Part shown: one piece after another, positions 1 to 12,010 of the stretch
Layout of the letters: each line of letters opens with the position of its first letter
How positions within the stretch are numbered: position 1 is the first letter of the stretch
Assembly (NCBI GenBank): GCA_034387635.1
Contig: JAOANU010000008.1
Span: 682,001 to 746,000, forward strand
From: Rhodosporidiobolus odoratus
Lineage: Eukaryota > Basidiomycota > Microbotryomycetes > Sporidiobolales > Sporidiobolaceae
Direction of reading: 5' to 3'
DNA: 64,000 nt
Translations under genes and position numbers: made by a program
The notes under the pieces: generated by a model
Seen by the model: only the letters and a program-made list of their open reading frames with translations
Databases searched by the model: none
What the model was told of the DNA's origin: nothing

Positions 1-2340
1 TCCAAATTCTTGATCAACATGACCTGAGCTCCAACTTTCAAGGTCAATGAATCGGGCGCCATAAAGTTGTTCAAGTAGGGATTGGTTTTCTGACGAGCGG
101 GATCGGGATCGGCTGTGGTATCTTCCGATTTGAAGGTATGTTCATCGCCTTTGAGCGCACGAAGTCGGTTCTGGTTGGAGCGTTCAACTTCGTTGCGCAT
201 AGGGAAGCTAGAAGGGAGTACGAATGCGATTTGTCAGTCGCCGGCTCGCGGATCGATGAATATGTCGGGGGAGGAAGAGAAGACCACGCACAGTTCTGTC
301 GGTTCTATCCCGATCGGGTACTTGGGTTCCCTCTGCAACGCATAAAACTTTTTGATACTCTCCTGACTCAGTCGTCCGAACCTCATCTCATTGAGCATGT
401 CGATGAATTCTGTTCGCCACGTAGAAGAGCCGGCAGCATCGTCAGCCATTTCTTTTGCGGTAGATCGGGATAGGAAGAACAGGGCAGAGGCAATCTTTGA
501 ACGGACCGGTATCTTTCTGCCTGAACACCTGCGTGAGGTTGACCGTGTGGTCGATGCATTGTTTCCACGCTGCAGCTTCGAAAGCAAATGTTGGAGTGAC
601 GCCCTTGGTAACAGGTGGGAGTTGGAAAAAGTCGCCCGTCACGACGAGCTGTGAGGGGATGTGGGCGATGCGAGAGAAGAGGTGCAGTGGGAGAGTGTCA
701 GTCGATGGACCGAGAAGGAGGAAAGAGGATGGAGAGCAAGACGCACCTGGATTCCTCCAAACGGCTTACCCGCCGCAGCGCTGCCACTCTTGCCCGCTTT
801 CTTCTTGAGAGCCGTCGCAATTGCCGCGAGTTTGTCGAAGAGATGTCCATCGACCATAGACACTGCGGAACCGCATCGAGTCAATCGCACGGTCGCGAGG
901 CAGAGATCGAAATTCCCGAAAGACGACTACCCCTGGGGCTGCAGTCGGGCGAAGTGAGGGAGGGAAGGAAGGAGAGAGATGACGACGCACCCTCATCCAC
1001 GACCAAAACCTTAACTCTCTGCCACTTTGCATTCGCATTCCTATTCTTCTTGATATTAGCAATCAACTGTTCCGCCGTCCCTTGACCTATCCCAATCCCC
1101 GCAAACGAATGAATCGTCACTCCCCCAATGTTACACGCGGCCATACCCGTTGAGGCGGTGACGGCGACGGCGTCAGACGCGCCTCGGTATTTACGTTTTA
1201 GGGAGGCGATGATTTCGCGCAGGAGGACGGATTTGCCGGTTCCTGCGTTACAGAGTGGGTCGGGACGAAAGATGGTAGAAAGGTCAGCGGGATGGGCGTA
1301 AGGGACGCATGTTGAGGGCGAGGATGGCGAACGTAGTCGGGGTCAGAGCAGAGCTCAAAGGAATATAGGATAGCATGGACAAGAACAGGTACGAGGCGGA
1401 CAGGCTACACGAACAGGAGGGAGCAGGGAGCAATGAAGAGTGAAAGAAAAGGAAAACGGGTCTCACCTGCCGACCCCGTGAAGAAGACATTCTTCTCGTC
1501 CTCAACCACGAGTTTCAACACCATCTGCTGTTCCGGACTCAGTATCACCTTCTGTTTGATATCCATCGCACTGCTCGTCAACATCTTCTCTTTCATCCCA
1601 GCCGCCAAACGACCTCCTGCACCGGTCGGACCGTTAAGGGCGTGAAAATTAGATGAGGAGGACGAGGTACGAGAGAGTTTGGTGCTCGAGGACGAGGTAG
1701 TTTCTAGACCTTCCCATGGCAGAGCACGTTTCTTGGGCAGGACGCTGCCGACTCCGACGGAAGAGGCGGAAGTAGTGGAGGAACTGGTAGAAGAGGTTCG
1801 GGAGGTTGAGGCGTGGTTGAAGGCATAAGTCGATGAGCCGGTCGAGGCGGTGCGCTTCACGGCAGAGGCGGAGGAAGTCGAACCGGAGGCGGAAGTTGCA
1901 GCGGAAGAAGAGGATGCGCCAGGACGACGAAACATGGGAGCAATCTTCGGGGCGGGTTTCGAAGAGGAAGTCGAAGTTGAGGCGAACATGTTGCTTGTAG
2001 GCTTTGGCGCAAGAGGCTGGCCGTGTACACTGCTCGATGCTCCCGCTCCGGCCTTGGCAGCTCTGGCAATAGCCGCCTTCTTCTTAGCCTCCCTCTCCCT
2101 CTCCACTTCCTTCGCCCTCTGCGCCGCAGCGGCGTTGGCCTTACCCGGTCGAGATTGGGGCGGTGTAGGTGGCCAGTCATCTGTCAGGTCGAAGGACGAG
2201 GGAAGTTGTGGCTTGTGGGTGGTGGTAGTGGTCGTGTTGGATGATGTGGAGGGAAGTGGGTGGACGTTCTCTTCCCCTTCGTCCGAGTCGTCGCCCCATG
2301 AGCGTTTGGGTTGAGAGGAGAGAAATCCGAGTTTACCCAT
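1..2340 (-). CDS. PIF1: PIF1-family 5'-3' DNA helicase (3' part outside window)
   Basis: ATP-dependent SF1B helicase that acts on nuclear and mitochondrial DNA, at telomeres, G-quadruplexes and replication forks in characterised fungi. The start is the ATG at 2340 ([15 protein letters not shown]). About 230 residues of Ser/Thr/Ala-rich, probably disordered sequence come first. The core begins with [12 protein letters not shown] and FFTGSAG. An intron splits Walker A: GSAG joins [12 protein letters not shown] after the acceptor near 1233. Then come [39 protein letters not shown] and [13 protein letters not shown], the Pif1 signature motif III. Several short introns interrupt the gene. The frame runs off the left edge after the [11 protein letters not shown] and [10 protein letters not shown] segments, so the C-terminal helicase motifs are not visible. 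Family identity is secure; nuclear versus mitochondrial isoform cannot be judged. Confidence 0.93.
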
Positions 2341-3415
2341 GTTGTTGAGCCTGAATGGCAAGGTATGAGGTGGGGGAGGAGGATCAAGTTGACTTCAAGG
2401 GAGGAGGACGCGTCTGAGTTCCCCACAGTCAGAACGCGAGTCGACGCGCCCTCGCCTCGCTTGAGAGCTGAGCTTGGTCCAACTCGGACGGCCAACAAAA
2501 CCGCCTTGGACTCGCTCTGTTTCCGCTTTCTTCTTTCAGCATCGCTGGGTCCTTCCTCTCCTCCACTGTGAGGCTCTGGTGGGAGGACCACATCTCTCGA
2601 GTTTATTGCAGGAGCACCCAATCGCCTTCATCAATTCTAGATCAAGGCGTTCGCATATCGGATTGGTGTCCCATCCTCCCTCGAGCAGCGTTCCGACTCA
2701 CCTCCCCATCCCTCGACTCTTCGTCTCACTTTCGTCGACTTTTTCATCCCTCTTTCCCTCATTCTGTTCTCGAACACCGTGATTCGCTCTCGGGTTGAGT
2801 CTGGTGGAGAGATGGAGTTTTGGGAGAGGGGACTCAGGTGGAGTTGGCTCGCAGAGTGGGACAATCGCCTCTTCGGGGGCGGGAGTCGGGGATGCTTTGG
2901 AGATCCGCGCAATTCCCTAGTCGCTTCCTATTCACGTTGTCTTACATGACGCGCTCCTTAGTGGGCTATGATGGGTCGATTTAAACCTGCGTGGGGACAT
3001 TTCCCCCTTTTCACAGTAGTGTAGATCAGCGTGCAACGCCAGTCGTGTCCATCTCGGCATTGTCCTGTTTCGGATGCGGATCATTTTCTCAAGTAACAAA
3101 GCCCCTTATTGCTTGAATTTACGTTTCAATCCGGCGAAGTACTGGCTATCGTCTCTTCTTTCCTCCCTTTCCCTTGCCGCCACCCCCGCCCGTCGTACCC
3201 CTCCCTGCCGCTGGCGGTTCTCCAACGACGTCCGCAACCGGGTTCGACCCAGCGAGGTAGCGAGAGAGGGAAGACGACGCGTCGAAGGACGAGAGGGATT
3301 GCTGTGTACGTGGGGGCGATTAGTGAACGGGTGAGTAGGTGAGGGCGAGTGCGGGAACAGGTGAGGGGTTGACCAGAGCGAGGAACAGAAGGGAATGGGA
3401 AAGAGGGAGGAAATG
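2341..3415. other. Intergenic: PIF1 5' side and EMC7 3' side
   Basis: About 1.1 kb between the PIF1 start and the EMC7 stop, both on the minus strand. It holds the PIF1 promoter and EMC7 3' UTR by position. Open frames here are low-complexity and do not join into a convincing protein. No tRNA or other RNA gene was recognised. Confidence 0.6.
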
Positions 3416-4369
3416 TCAGTCCTTGGCCGTCGTTGTCCTCCTCCTCGCCACACACTGACCGCAAGAACGAGCGAGGAAGTAGGCAACCTGGAGAGCTTGT
3501 AAAGAGCAAGATTCGAGAAAAGAAGCAAACGTACAGTTGTCCCGCCCCCTCCTCCTCCTCCTCCTCCCAACCCCATCAACCCTCTCTGCCTCTCCTCAAT
3601 TTCTCTCCTCGTCTCTTCATCCATACTCGCGATCAATTTCGGAGTCCCAACCGCGAGACCTACTCCGAGGAGGGTAATCCAAACCATCGGGTTTCCTTTC
3701 AGGAAGGCGAAGAGGGAGAACGCGGGGGGTGGAGGGGGGTGAGAGGTGAAGAGGTGGGTCGAGGAGATGGCTGTAGATCACGCGGGGATGAGTGCGTGTG
3801 ACGTGAGGGAGGAAGGGGAAGCAGAGATGAGCACACGTACTGAGAGGGTGATCGAGCGACGAGCCGGGGATCGCAGACTGATGAGCGGTCGAGTAGAGCG
3901 AGGCTTCGACATGCAATTCATCTCCGTGAACGTCTGTCGGCCGAACGGCCAAATGATAGTCCTGTAGACAAGCACAGTAAGCATAGCGGAGAGAAAAAAG
4001 GAGAAAGTGGGGCGTACTTGGAAAGCATAGCGCCTCGATTCGATTCTGAGGACGTAGTGTCCTGCTTGTACGGCCGGGAACGAGATGTGATACTCGCCGG
4101 GTGGACCGTATACCTCGGCTGTGCGTTCGGGGCTGAGGTGGTGGGGAATCGAGGACGAAGGAGCGGGAGAGAGAACGGCGACTGCTCCGATATCGAGTGG
4201 GGTGGTCGAGTTGACGAGCTGTAGCGTGGCTCGTATGGTTGCGTGTGTTTGTGCATGTACGGAGCCGAGGAGAGAGACGAGGAGGGGAAGAGGGAGCAGG
4301 AGGAGGCTGCGGGCATGAGGAGGAGGTGAGCGGGCGAGGCCTGAGGATTAGAGGGATGACTTACCGCAT
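3416..4369 (-). CDS. EMC7: ER membrane protein complex subunit 7 (EMC7)
   Basis: Subunit of the ER membrane complex, which inserts transmembrane segments into the ER. The start is the ATG at 4369. A first intron after ATGCG (GTAAGT to GCCCGCAG) joins to give a signal peptide, MRLLLLPLPLLVSLLGSVHA. A lumenal beta-sandwich follows, with VYGPPGEYHISFPAV and GHYVLRIESRRYAFQ, typical of the EMC7 beta-sandwich domain. The single membrane segment is GNPMVWITLLGVGLAVGTPKL, and the cytosolic tail starts MDEETRREIEERQRGLMG, closely matching the family's SNPMV...PKL..(D/E)..RRE pattern. A Gly tract is followed by an intron (GTACGT) and a short basic final exon ending AKD. The last exon was assigned by splice signals only, so the extreme C terminus is the least certain part. 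Confidence 0.85.
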
Positions 4370-4515
4370 ACTATAGGTGAATATGAACCTCGCTTGGACT
4401 TCCGAGTGTGTCTGTCAAGGTTAGCAAGGTCGCTGGTTGTGGTTGCTCCGCCTCATCCTCAACCACGTCGTTCTCTCGTTGTCCCTCTGGTTCTACTGGG
4501 ATCACACGAGGCACC

Positions 4516-7500
4516 ATGAGCTCAAGTCCGTCATTCGTCGTTGTCTCCCTCCACCGAGGTTGCGACTGACCCTTGCCTCGTCGTCAATTCTTGAATAACC
4601 AGCTCTGCCGGCCAGTCAATCGGGTCAAGCATCTACAGCACCACCAATCTCACACCAGGGAGAACAGTTACAACAGGCAGTCGATCAGGCTAACGTCAGT
4701 TGTTTAATCTCTTCTCTCAAATCGGGAGGCTGTTCAGGTGGGGCGGCTGCGGACGAGCAAACATTTGCACTCGAGGCTGCCAGAGGCAGCTACACTCTGA
4801 CCCAGCCTCACCCCCAAGTCCTGCTCACTCTGATCCCCTCTTGCTGTCACCGTCCTGTCGCTTGACCTCGAGTCGTCCTGGACTGACCCTCGTTGCCTTT
4901 TTTCTTCTTCCTGCTCACCCGGCTGCTCATGCCCTTCCCCTCCTTCCTCCCCTTCTCCCACCTCTCCTCCTCTCGCTCCATCCACTCCTCACAGGGCGCC
5001 TCAATCCACACCTTCGACCCCACCGCCTCCCCCTCTGAAAAAGCCGCTCAAGCCCGAAAAGCCGCTCCCACAAACATAGACCTCTCAGCCGCCCTACCGA
5101 AAGAAGTTCAGCAATTCAAGCAGGCTGGCGGTTCGGCTGTTCCCAGTGATAATGGTGCTTCGGCGGGCAAAGTGGGGACTACGACGAGTTTGGGTGAGGT
5201 TGAGAGGGTGAATCAGGTGGAGAAGGACAAGGCGGAGAAGGAGGAGGGAGGGGGGGAAGCGGATTCGGAGAGGGCAAAGAGGATTGCCGGGGAGGAAGGG
5301 AGGGTTGCCGAGGATGGGAGTTTGACGGTACCGCCGGGGGGGTTGCCAGAGAAGGAGGGAGAGAAAGGGAAGGTTAGGGAGAGTATGTTCAGTCTGCTCT
5401 TTTCCCTCTCCTCCCGCTACGCCCTTCATCGTCTACATGTGGCGCTTGGTCACCACGTCCTCCGCCTACTGGGGCATTGTTGTCCGCCTTTGATCTCATT
5501 GTCGGTACACTGACCTTGTTTTTCGGCTTGCGCACGACAGTCCCGTCGTGGTTTGCAATTGGCTGGACAGGTCAAGACAAGACTCTCTTCCTCTCTCCTG
5601 AAGAGGCCAAGGAACGAAGCGTCTTGGCCGACTTTGTCAGCGACGCTTGGTACGGGCAATGGTACGCTTCTACTGCCCCTTCGTCCTCGCCTGCTGCCAT
5701 CTCCTTCTGACCTTGTTCTCCCCTCCCACCCTCTCCTGGCAGGTATCACAATGCCGGTCTCCTCCTCTTCTCCGTCCTCTCGACTCACTTCCTTACCCTC
5801 CTAGGAGGAGGCTTCGGATGGATGATTGTCATCCTCGCTATCTGTGCGACGTACTATGAGACTTCTATCAAGAGGGTCAGGAGGAACGCACGGGACGATA
5901 TGGCGAGGGAGGTGGTCAAGAAGGGGTTGAGGAGTGATGTTGAGAGTGCCGGGTGGATCAACTCGTTCAGTAAGTTTTTGATTCCCGATTCACCCTTCGA
6001 CGAGGCGTTGTGCTTGTGCGGTCGGAGGGCTGCTGATTGGAAGGAGAGGGTTGCAACAACGCGTGGAACAGGGGGCAACAAGGGGCAACCGTTCTGATGT
6101 CCCTTCTTCTCGGCCCACGTGCAGTGCAGCGCTTCTGGCTCATCTACGAGCCCGTCCTCTCCGCCACCATCGTACGTCTCTCGGTCCCCAATTTTCCCGG
6201 TGTTTCTCTGACTTTCGTTTTTCCCCGTGTGTGTAGGTTGCCTCGGTGGACCAAGTCCTGTCCGTCTCCACTCCGGGATTCCTCGATTCTATTCGTATGA
6301 CGACGTTCACTCTGGGAACCAAGCCGCCTCATATTGACCATGTCAAGACGTTCCCGGATACTGAGGATGGTACGTCCAACCTTCCTGCCTTTCCATCCCT
6401 CTTGCGTCGTCTCCGAACTGACGAGACGTCACGTGCATCACTTTGACAGACGTGGTCATGATGGAATGGAAACTCTCCTTCACCCCCAACGACCTCCTCG
6501 ACTTGACCCACCGAGAAGCTCAACGCAAAGTCAATCCCAAGATTGTGCTCGAAGTTAGGATCGGAGCGGGAATGGCTAGTGTCGGGAAGGACATTGTGGT
6601 GGAGGATTTGATGTTTCAGGGGACTATGAGGGTTAGGTTGAAGTTGGTTAATAATTTCCCTCATGGTATGTCTCTTCTTCCCCTTGTCGGGTAGTATCCC
6701 TACTGGCAGAGTTCGCCGACGCGAATGAAGCCGGAGGGTAGACGTTGCTGATGTGGAGAGAATCGGAGCGCTCACCCGGTTGCTCTGTACTTTCTCCCAC
6801 CAGTCCAAACCGTCGACCTTTCGTTCATGTCGCCACCCGAGTTTGACTTTGTCCTGAAGCCAGTCGGGTTCGATCTGAGCGTACGTTTTTCTTCCTTTCC
6901 CCGCCTACTCGCTCGCTGACCTCTCCAACGTGGCAGATGATCCCCGGCCTCTCAAACTTCATCACCTCAACCGTACATTCCTCCCTGGCCCCAATGATGT
7001 ACCACCCCAACTCATTCACCCTCAATCTCGAACAAATGCTTTCGGGTGCTCCTATCGACACTGCTGTCGGGGTTTTGGCGGTGACGGTGCATTCGGCCAA
7101 GGGATTGAAGGGGACCAAGTTGGGGGGTGGAGCGCCGGATCCGTATGTTAGCTTTGCGTTGTCCGGGAGGGCGGAGTTGGCTAAGAGCAAGGTTAAGAGG
7201 AGCACGTACGTCTTCGTTAGGTTCCTGTTTCCTGTCACCGTTTTTTGTGCTTTAGCTGAACTAACCTTGGTTGAGAACGATGGTACAGCTCCTCCCCTCA
7301 CTGGAACGAAACTCACCACCTCCTCCTCAACACCTTGACTGAAACCCTAACCCTAACCCTCTTCGACTACAACGAAACTCGAAAAGATTCAGACCTCGGA
7401 ACCGTCTCCTTCGACCTTTCTGCCCTCGCTGAAGATGCCGAACAAGTCGGGTTGACGGGTGAGGTGGTTTATGATGGGAAACCTAGGGGTCAGGTTAGGT

Positions 7501-9304
7501 TTGATTTGCAGTTTTATCCGGTTTTGAAACCGGTAAAGGGGACGGATGGGACGGTGGAACCGGTTCCTGAGACTAGTAGGCCTCTCGCTTTCTCTCTTTG
7601 CTGTGTGGCTGGTGCGATGCGTATCTGATCTCTCTCTCTGTGTGTGTGTGTGCGACGCAGCTTCTGGGGTCGTTCGCCTGGTCGTTCATCAGGCCAAGGA
7701 GCTTGATCCGCGCGGGACGCAGATCAATCCTTTCTTCCGTGTTAGTACGTCCAAGTCTGCCTGTTCACGTATTCTCTACATCACCCTCTGACCTTTGCGT
7801 CTGACCCCTACGTTCCCCTCCTCCCCCGGCCCACCCCCTCCTCCCGTCCCCCTTACAGCGCTCAACAACGCCCCGGTTCACCGTTCTCAAACCCTCAAAA
7901 GAACCCCCAACCCTATCTGGGAACGTCCCGTTGAACTGCTCGTCACGCAAAAGACCCATGCCGTCATTGGCATTCAGGTGTTGGATGACAATACTCTGGT
8001 TGCGGATTCGAAATTGGGCAATTGTGCGGTCAAGCTGGTGGATATCTTGGAGGCTAATGCGAATGGGAACGACTGGTACGTCTGGCCTTTTTCTCACGCT
8101 TTTACACCTTCTCCCCGTCCCGACTCCTCGCCGAAGGGGAATCGAGACTGACAAAAACCTGCTTCGCAATTGGGATTGATTGCACAGGTTCCCGCTCTCG
8201 AATGCCAGGTCGGGCAAGGTTAGGATTACGGCGGAGTGGAAACCCGTCCTCATGGCAGGAGCGATCAACGGCGCAGGAGCTTACACGCCACCTCTGGGCG
8301 TCGTGCGGTTGTGGTTCGCCATTGTTCCTTTGTTTTCCCCTTCTCTCGCACGCTCTCTCTCTCTTTCTCGCTTACTGACGGTTGTGTGTGTGTGTGTGCG
8401 TTCAGGTTTAAACGCTCTCGCGACTTGAAGAACGTTGAAGCTCTTACGGGAGGAAAGAGCGATCCTTATGTTCGAGTCTTGCACGGTGGGATCGTGGTTG
8501 CTCGCACGGTCGTTCACAACAATAACCTTGACCCCGATTACGACGAGTACGTCATTTTCCCCTCCATCCTCTTCCTCACAATCTTGACGCTCGACTGAGC
8601 ACGCATGAAAACCCGACAACAGAATCATCTACGTTCAAGTCCATTCCCCTCGCGACGTTTTCGTTCTAGAGGTGATGGATTATCAGCACCTTACGAAAGA
8701 TCGCTCGTTGGGTTCGACCGAGTTTTCAGTACAAGGATTGTTGCAGGAAGGTCCGGATAAGCAGGTGAAACCTTGGATTGGGACGGGCAAGCTCGAGAAG
8801 AAGGAGATGTTGAAAAGTGATGGGAAGAGGAGTGTCAAGGGTAAGCTTGTCTTCCGTGCCTTCGGCTCGGCTCGAGTCTTGACAGCTGACGACTTGGCCC
8901 TCATCAATTCCCTGACGTCGTCCTGGTCTGAACAGGCTCGCTCGAATTTGACGCCGAGTTCTTCCCGTGCGCCAACCTCAAGAACGTCTCCTTCACCCCT
9001 CCTGCCGAGTCGACTACCGCCCTCGGTGGTGGCGCTGGCAGACTTACCGAACTCGTCGAGGAGGAAGGAGCCGAGTCTGGATCCTCTGAGCGAGGTCTCT
9101 CCCCCGCTCCACCCATCACACCCACTACCACCACCGCCTCGTTCGCTTCGCCCCCTACGAGTCCGATGTCGGCTAAGGAACCGGTGCAAGAGGAGGAGGG
9201 TGTGACGGTACCTAGGGAGGAGTTGTTGAAGACTCAGACGGGAGTACTCGCGTTTCAGGTTATTTCCGGTCAATTGGGGAAGAAGGGGGCTAGGTTGGAG
9301 GTAA

Positions 9305-9341
<37 letters not shown>

Positions 9342-11527
9342 TTCCGCGACTGACAGAATTGAGACCTTGTTCGACTGCCGCAGGTCCTCTTTGACGATGG
9401 GTACTGGCCCGCGTTTTCGACCGAGGCCAGCCGGTCGACTCACAATACTTGGGATGAGATTGGTGAGGTTTTGATTAGGGAGTTGGACTTTAGTCAGATT
9501 CATTTGGCGTTGAATACGGCTGAGGTGAGTCTGTAATTCGTTTGGCCGAGGAGGTCAAGCTGCCTACTCGGTCATTGTTTCGCATGATGAACTCACGCTC
9601 GTCTTCTCCTGATCGTTCGCCAACCTTTACAGAAGGACACCCGTTCCGATATCATCGCCCAGACCAGCATCGACATGAATCAGTTCCTCGAGCAAGCCCT
9701 CGACCGGCCAGCAACGTTTTCCCTGCCCGCTACCGATGGAAGCGGCGCTCGATCAACTGTGCAGATCATGGCCAAGTACATCCCGGTCGATATGCAGATC
9801 CTGCCGAGGGAAAGCATCAACAGTGCGTCGTTCGCCCTCATTGCACTCCCTTGTTGGGCCAAAAACTGGGAAAGCTGACCTCTCAATCCTCTCTCCTGTG
9901 CGTGGCCTTGCACAGACTCTGGTCTCCTCCGAGTCGACCTTCTGGATGGCAAGGGTCTCCCCGCCGCCGACCGGAATGGTAAATCCGACCCTTACTGCAT
10001 CTTCGAGCTGAACGACGACAGGGTCTTCAAATCCGAGGTCAAGCATCGAACCCTTAACCCGGTTTGGAACGAAAAGTTCGAGTGCTCGGTACCTTCGAGG
10101 GAGGCGGCCGTGTTCAAGGTCGAATGCTTTGATTGGGATAGGATGAGTGAGTACTTGGGTTTCCCCTTGTCCTCTCTCTTCAGGCTGTTTTTCGCTTCCT
10201 GCCATTTACTCATTGCGCGCTGCGATTCAGGCGTTGCCGATAAACTCGGTTACGGGTTTATCGACCTCAAGACCATTGAACCGTTCGAGGCAACGGAGCG
10301 GGTGGTGCAACTTCAAGATTTCAAGACGGGTCAACCCGCTGGACAGGTCAGGGTTAGGTTGATGTTCCAGGTCAGTCCCTGCGCTTCGTCCTCAGTCCCG
10401 TCCTTTGCATTGCTGCAGCGCCGACCGACTGACTGACTGCCCCTTTTCGCAGGTCGCCTTCCTCCGCAAAGAGCGCGCCGCCACCTCTACCATGACCAAC
10501 CTCCCCGGTCGAGCTCTCACCACCATCGGCTCAGGTGCCGTAGGTGGAGTAGGCGCAGTTGCCGGTGGAGCAGGGTTCGTAGGAAAGACTGCCGCACATG
10601 GAGTTGTTGGAGTTGGGAAGGGTGTTGGAGGCGTCGGAAGGGGCATCTTTGGCGCGGGGAAGAGGTTGACTAGTGGTCATAAGAGGGGGGATTCGGTTCC
10701 TCCCGTGGTTCCCGAGATGGATGGGGAGACTACGGCGGCGTACGCTGTTCCGGAGGCTGGGTCCGGCGCACCCGTCATGGAAGTCCCAGCAGCTGGAGGA
10801 TCGCCTAATCCCGCTTTCCCATCGACCACGACGACCCAAGCTAAGGAGGGTACGCTGACCCTCGGCGTGGGGCAGCTTACTGGGGTTGGCGAGGTCGGGG
10901 AGAAGATGAATGTTGAGATCAGGTTCAACGGGAAGAAGGCGGTTGATACCCATTCTCACAAGGTTTCCTCCGAGGGAGTGGTCGAGTTTGGGGGACAGAG
11001 TGCGGTGATTAAGACGGGAGAGGGGGCGGCGGAGCTTTCGATCCTTGTCAAGTACGTCTTGCTTTCCTTCTCGGCGCAGACAGAACAGGACCTTGAGCTT
11101 ACTGTCTACGCCACTACTACGCTTCTCTCTCTGTCGTCCATAGCCACAAGAAGACTTTCGGGGACAAGGCTATCGCCTCCGCGGTCATTTCGCCTCTCTG
11201 GCAATACGTCTCGCCAACGACGCCGACGGCGCAAGTCAACCTTCCCATTGGAGGCGGCCAGTTGGCTCTTTCGCTCGAGGTACGTCGATGGCTACCACTA
11301 GCAGCCCTGAAGCCACGTGCTAGATATTGATTGCCCATCCACAGTGGATTGCCAACCCAGTCTTCCTTTCTCGCGCGCCGTCCGAGGCCGACGTTCGATC
11401 CCTAGCCGGCTCTACTACGAATGGGAGCAGCCCGTCCGTCAAAGCCAGGTCGAGGTTCTCGAGCTTTGGGCGGAAGAAGGAGGGCGGTGAGAGGGAGAGG
11501 GAGATGACGCCAGTTTCGCAGGACTGA
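4516..11527 (+). CDS. Tricalbin / extended-synaptotagmin-like ER-plasma membrane tether (SMP + multiple C2 domains)
   Basis: Tricalbins tether ER to plasma membrane and carry lipid between them. The first exon is short: ATG at 4516, with splice options GTCCGT or GTTGCG that keep the same frame. A charged N-terminal region (about 5000-5380) precedes a hydrophobic hairpin (about 5735-5870, LLLFSVLSTHFLTLL and WMIVILAICATYY). The SMP lipid-transfer domain spans about 6120-7050 (RFWLIYEPVLSATI, FTLGTKPPHID, NPKIVLEVRIGAG). C2 domains follow from about 7060: GGAPDPYVSF, a degenerate one near 7665-8250, GGKSDPYVRV near 8450, another degenerate one near 9250-9740, and NGKSDPYCIF near 9980. A last C2-like block sits near 10850-11290. 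A Gly/Val-rich stretch at 10500-10680 separates the last two. Fifteen or more introns include ones with poly-C and TG repeats. Roughly 1,500 residues, similar to fungal Tcb proteins; TCB1/2/3 orthology is not assigned. Confidence 0.92.
7345..7360 (+). repeat. Telomere-like CCCTAA repeat inside a C2-domain exon
   Basis: CCCTAACCCTAACCCT lies in tricalbin coding sequence and encodes alternating Leu-Thr of a C2 beta strand (TETLTLTLFDY). It is 2.7 units of the canonical TTAGGG telomere repeat, read on the C-rich strand. Confidence 0.9.
7629..7660 (+). repeat. (TC)5 then (TG)7 tract ending at an intron acceptor
   Basis: TC repeat 7629-7638 is followed by TG repeat 7639-7652 and then GCGACGCAG, the 3' splice site of a tricalbin intron. 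A second tricalbin intron has the same arrangement at 8383-8405. Confidence 0.9.
8383..8405 (+). repeat. (TG)8 tract ending at an intron acceptor
   Basis: TG repeat 8383-8398 is followed by CGTTCAG, the acceptor joining the exon that reads FKRSRDLKNVEALTGG. A CT-rich tract lies about 30 nt upstream, as in the intron ending at 7660. Confidence 0.9.
9307..9341 (+). repeat. 35-bp poly-C homopolymer in a tricalbin intron
   Basis: An uninterrupted run of 35 C begins 6 nt after the 5' splice site (GTAAGG) of a short intron between two tricalbin exons. Run lengths like this are unstable and hard to sequence, so the exact count may be uncertain. Confidence 0.9.
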
Positions 11528-12010
11528 TTCCCAGCCTGTCTTCCTGATGCCTCTCCCTTCAGCTTGTCATCGGAGTCGCTTGAGAACATAACACACACTT
11601 CCACGGACTACCTTATCCTCCCTCATTCGTTTGAGTCAGCTTGGTCGTCGCTTACTTTCCGGTGCTTTCTCTGCGTTCGTTTCCCTGCCCGTTTGTTTTC
11701 TCGAATACCCACCTCAAGCTGTTCCCATTTCCCGTGTCTAGTAGTCAGTGATGCTTGCTGTAGCTAGTCGTCTGCAAAGTCTCTGCGCACGGCCTTGGGG
11801 AACTAAGTAATGCCACGATCGACTTTCACGTTCAAGTTGAGCAAAGTTGTCTCGCTCTGGAACAACGTCGACTCTCTCTAACAAGCTCAAGTACGGGTAC
11901 AGGCGACAGACGAGGGTTATCAACGGCTATCACTGCTCTCTAGCGGAGTCTACCGCTGCCAGTGGTTGAACCCGGCCCCCACTTCTCCCAACTCGCAGTC
12001 TGCCGTCACA
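11528..12010. other. Intergenic: tricalbin 3' side / J-protein promoter
   Basis: About 480 bp between two plus-strand genes. No coding exon, RNA gene or clear regulatory motif was recognised. Confidence 0.6.

Noticed and set aside
3222..3275. GGGTTCGACCC resembling a tRNA T-arm
   Set aside because: No A-box, acceptor stem or anticodon arm at the right distance.
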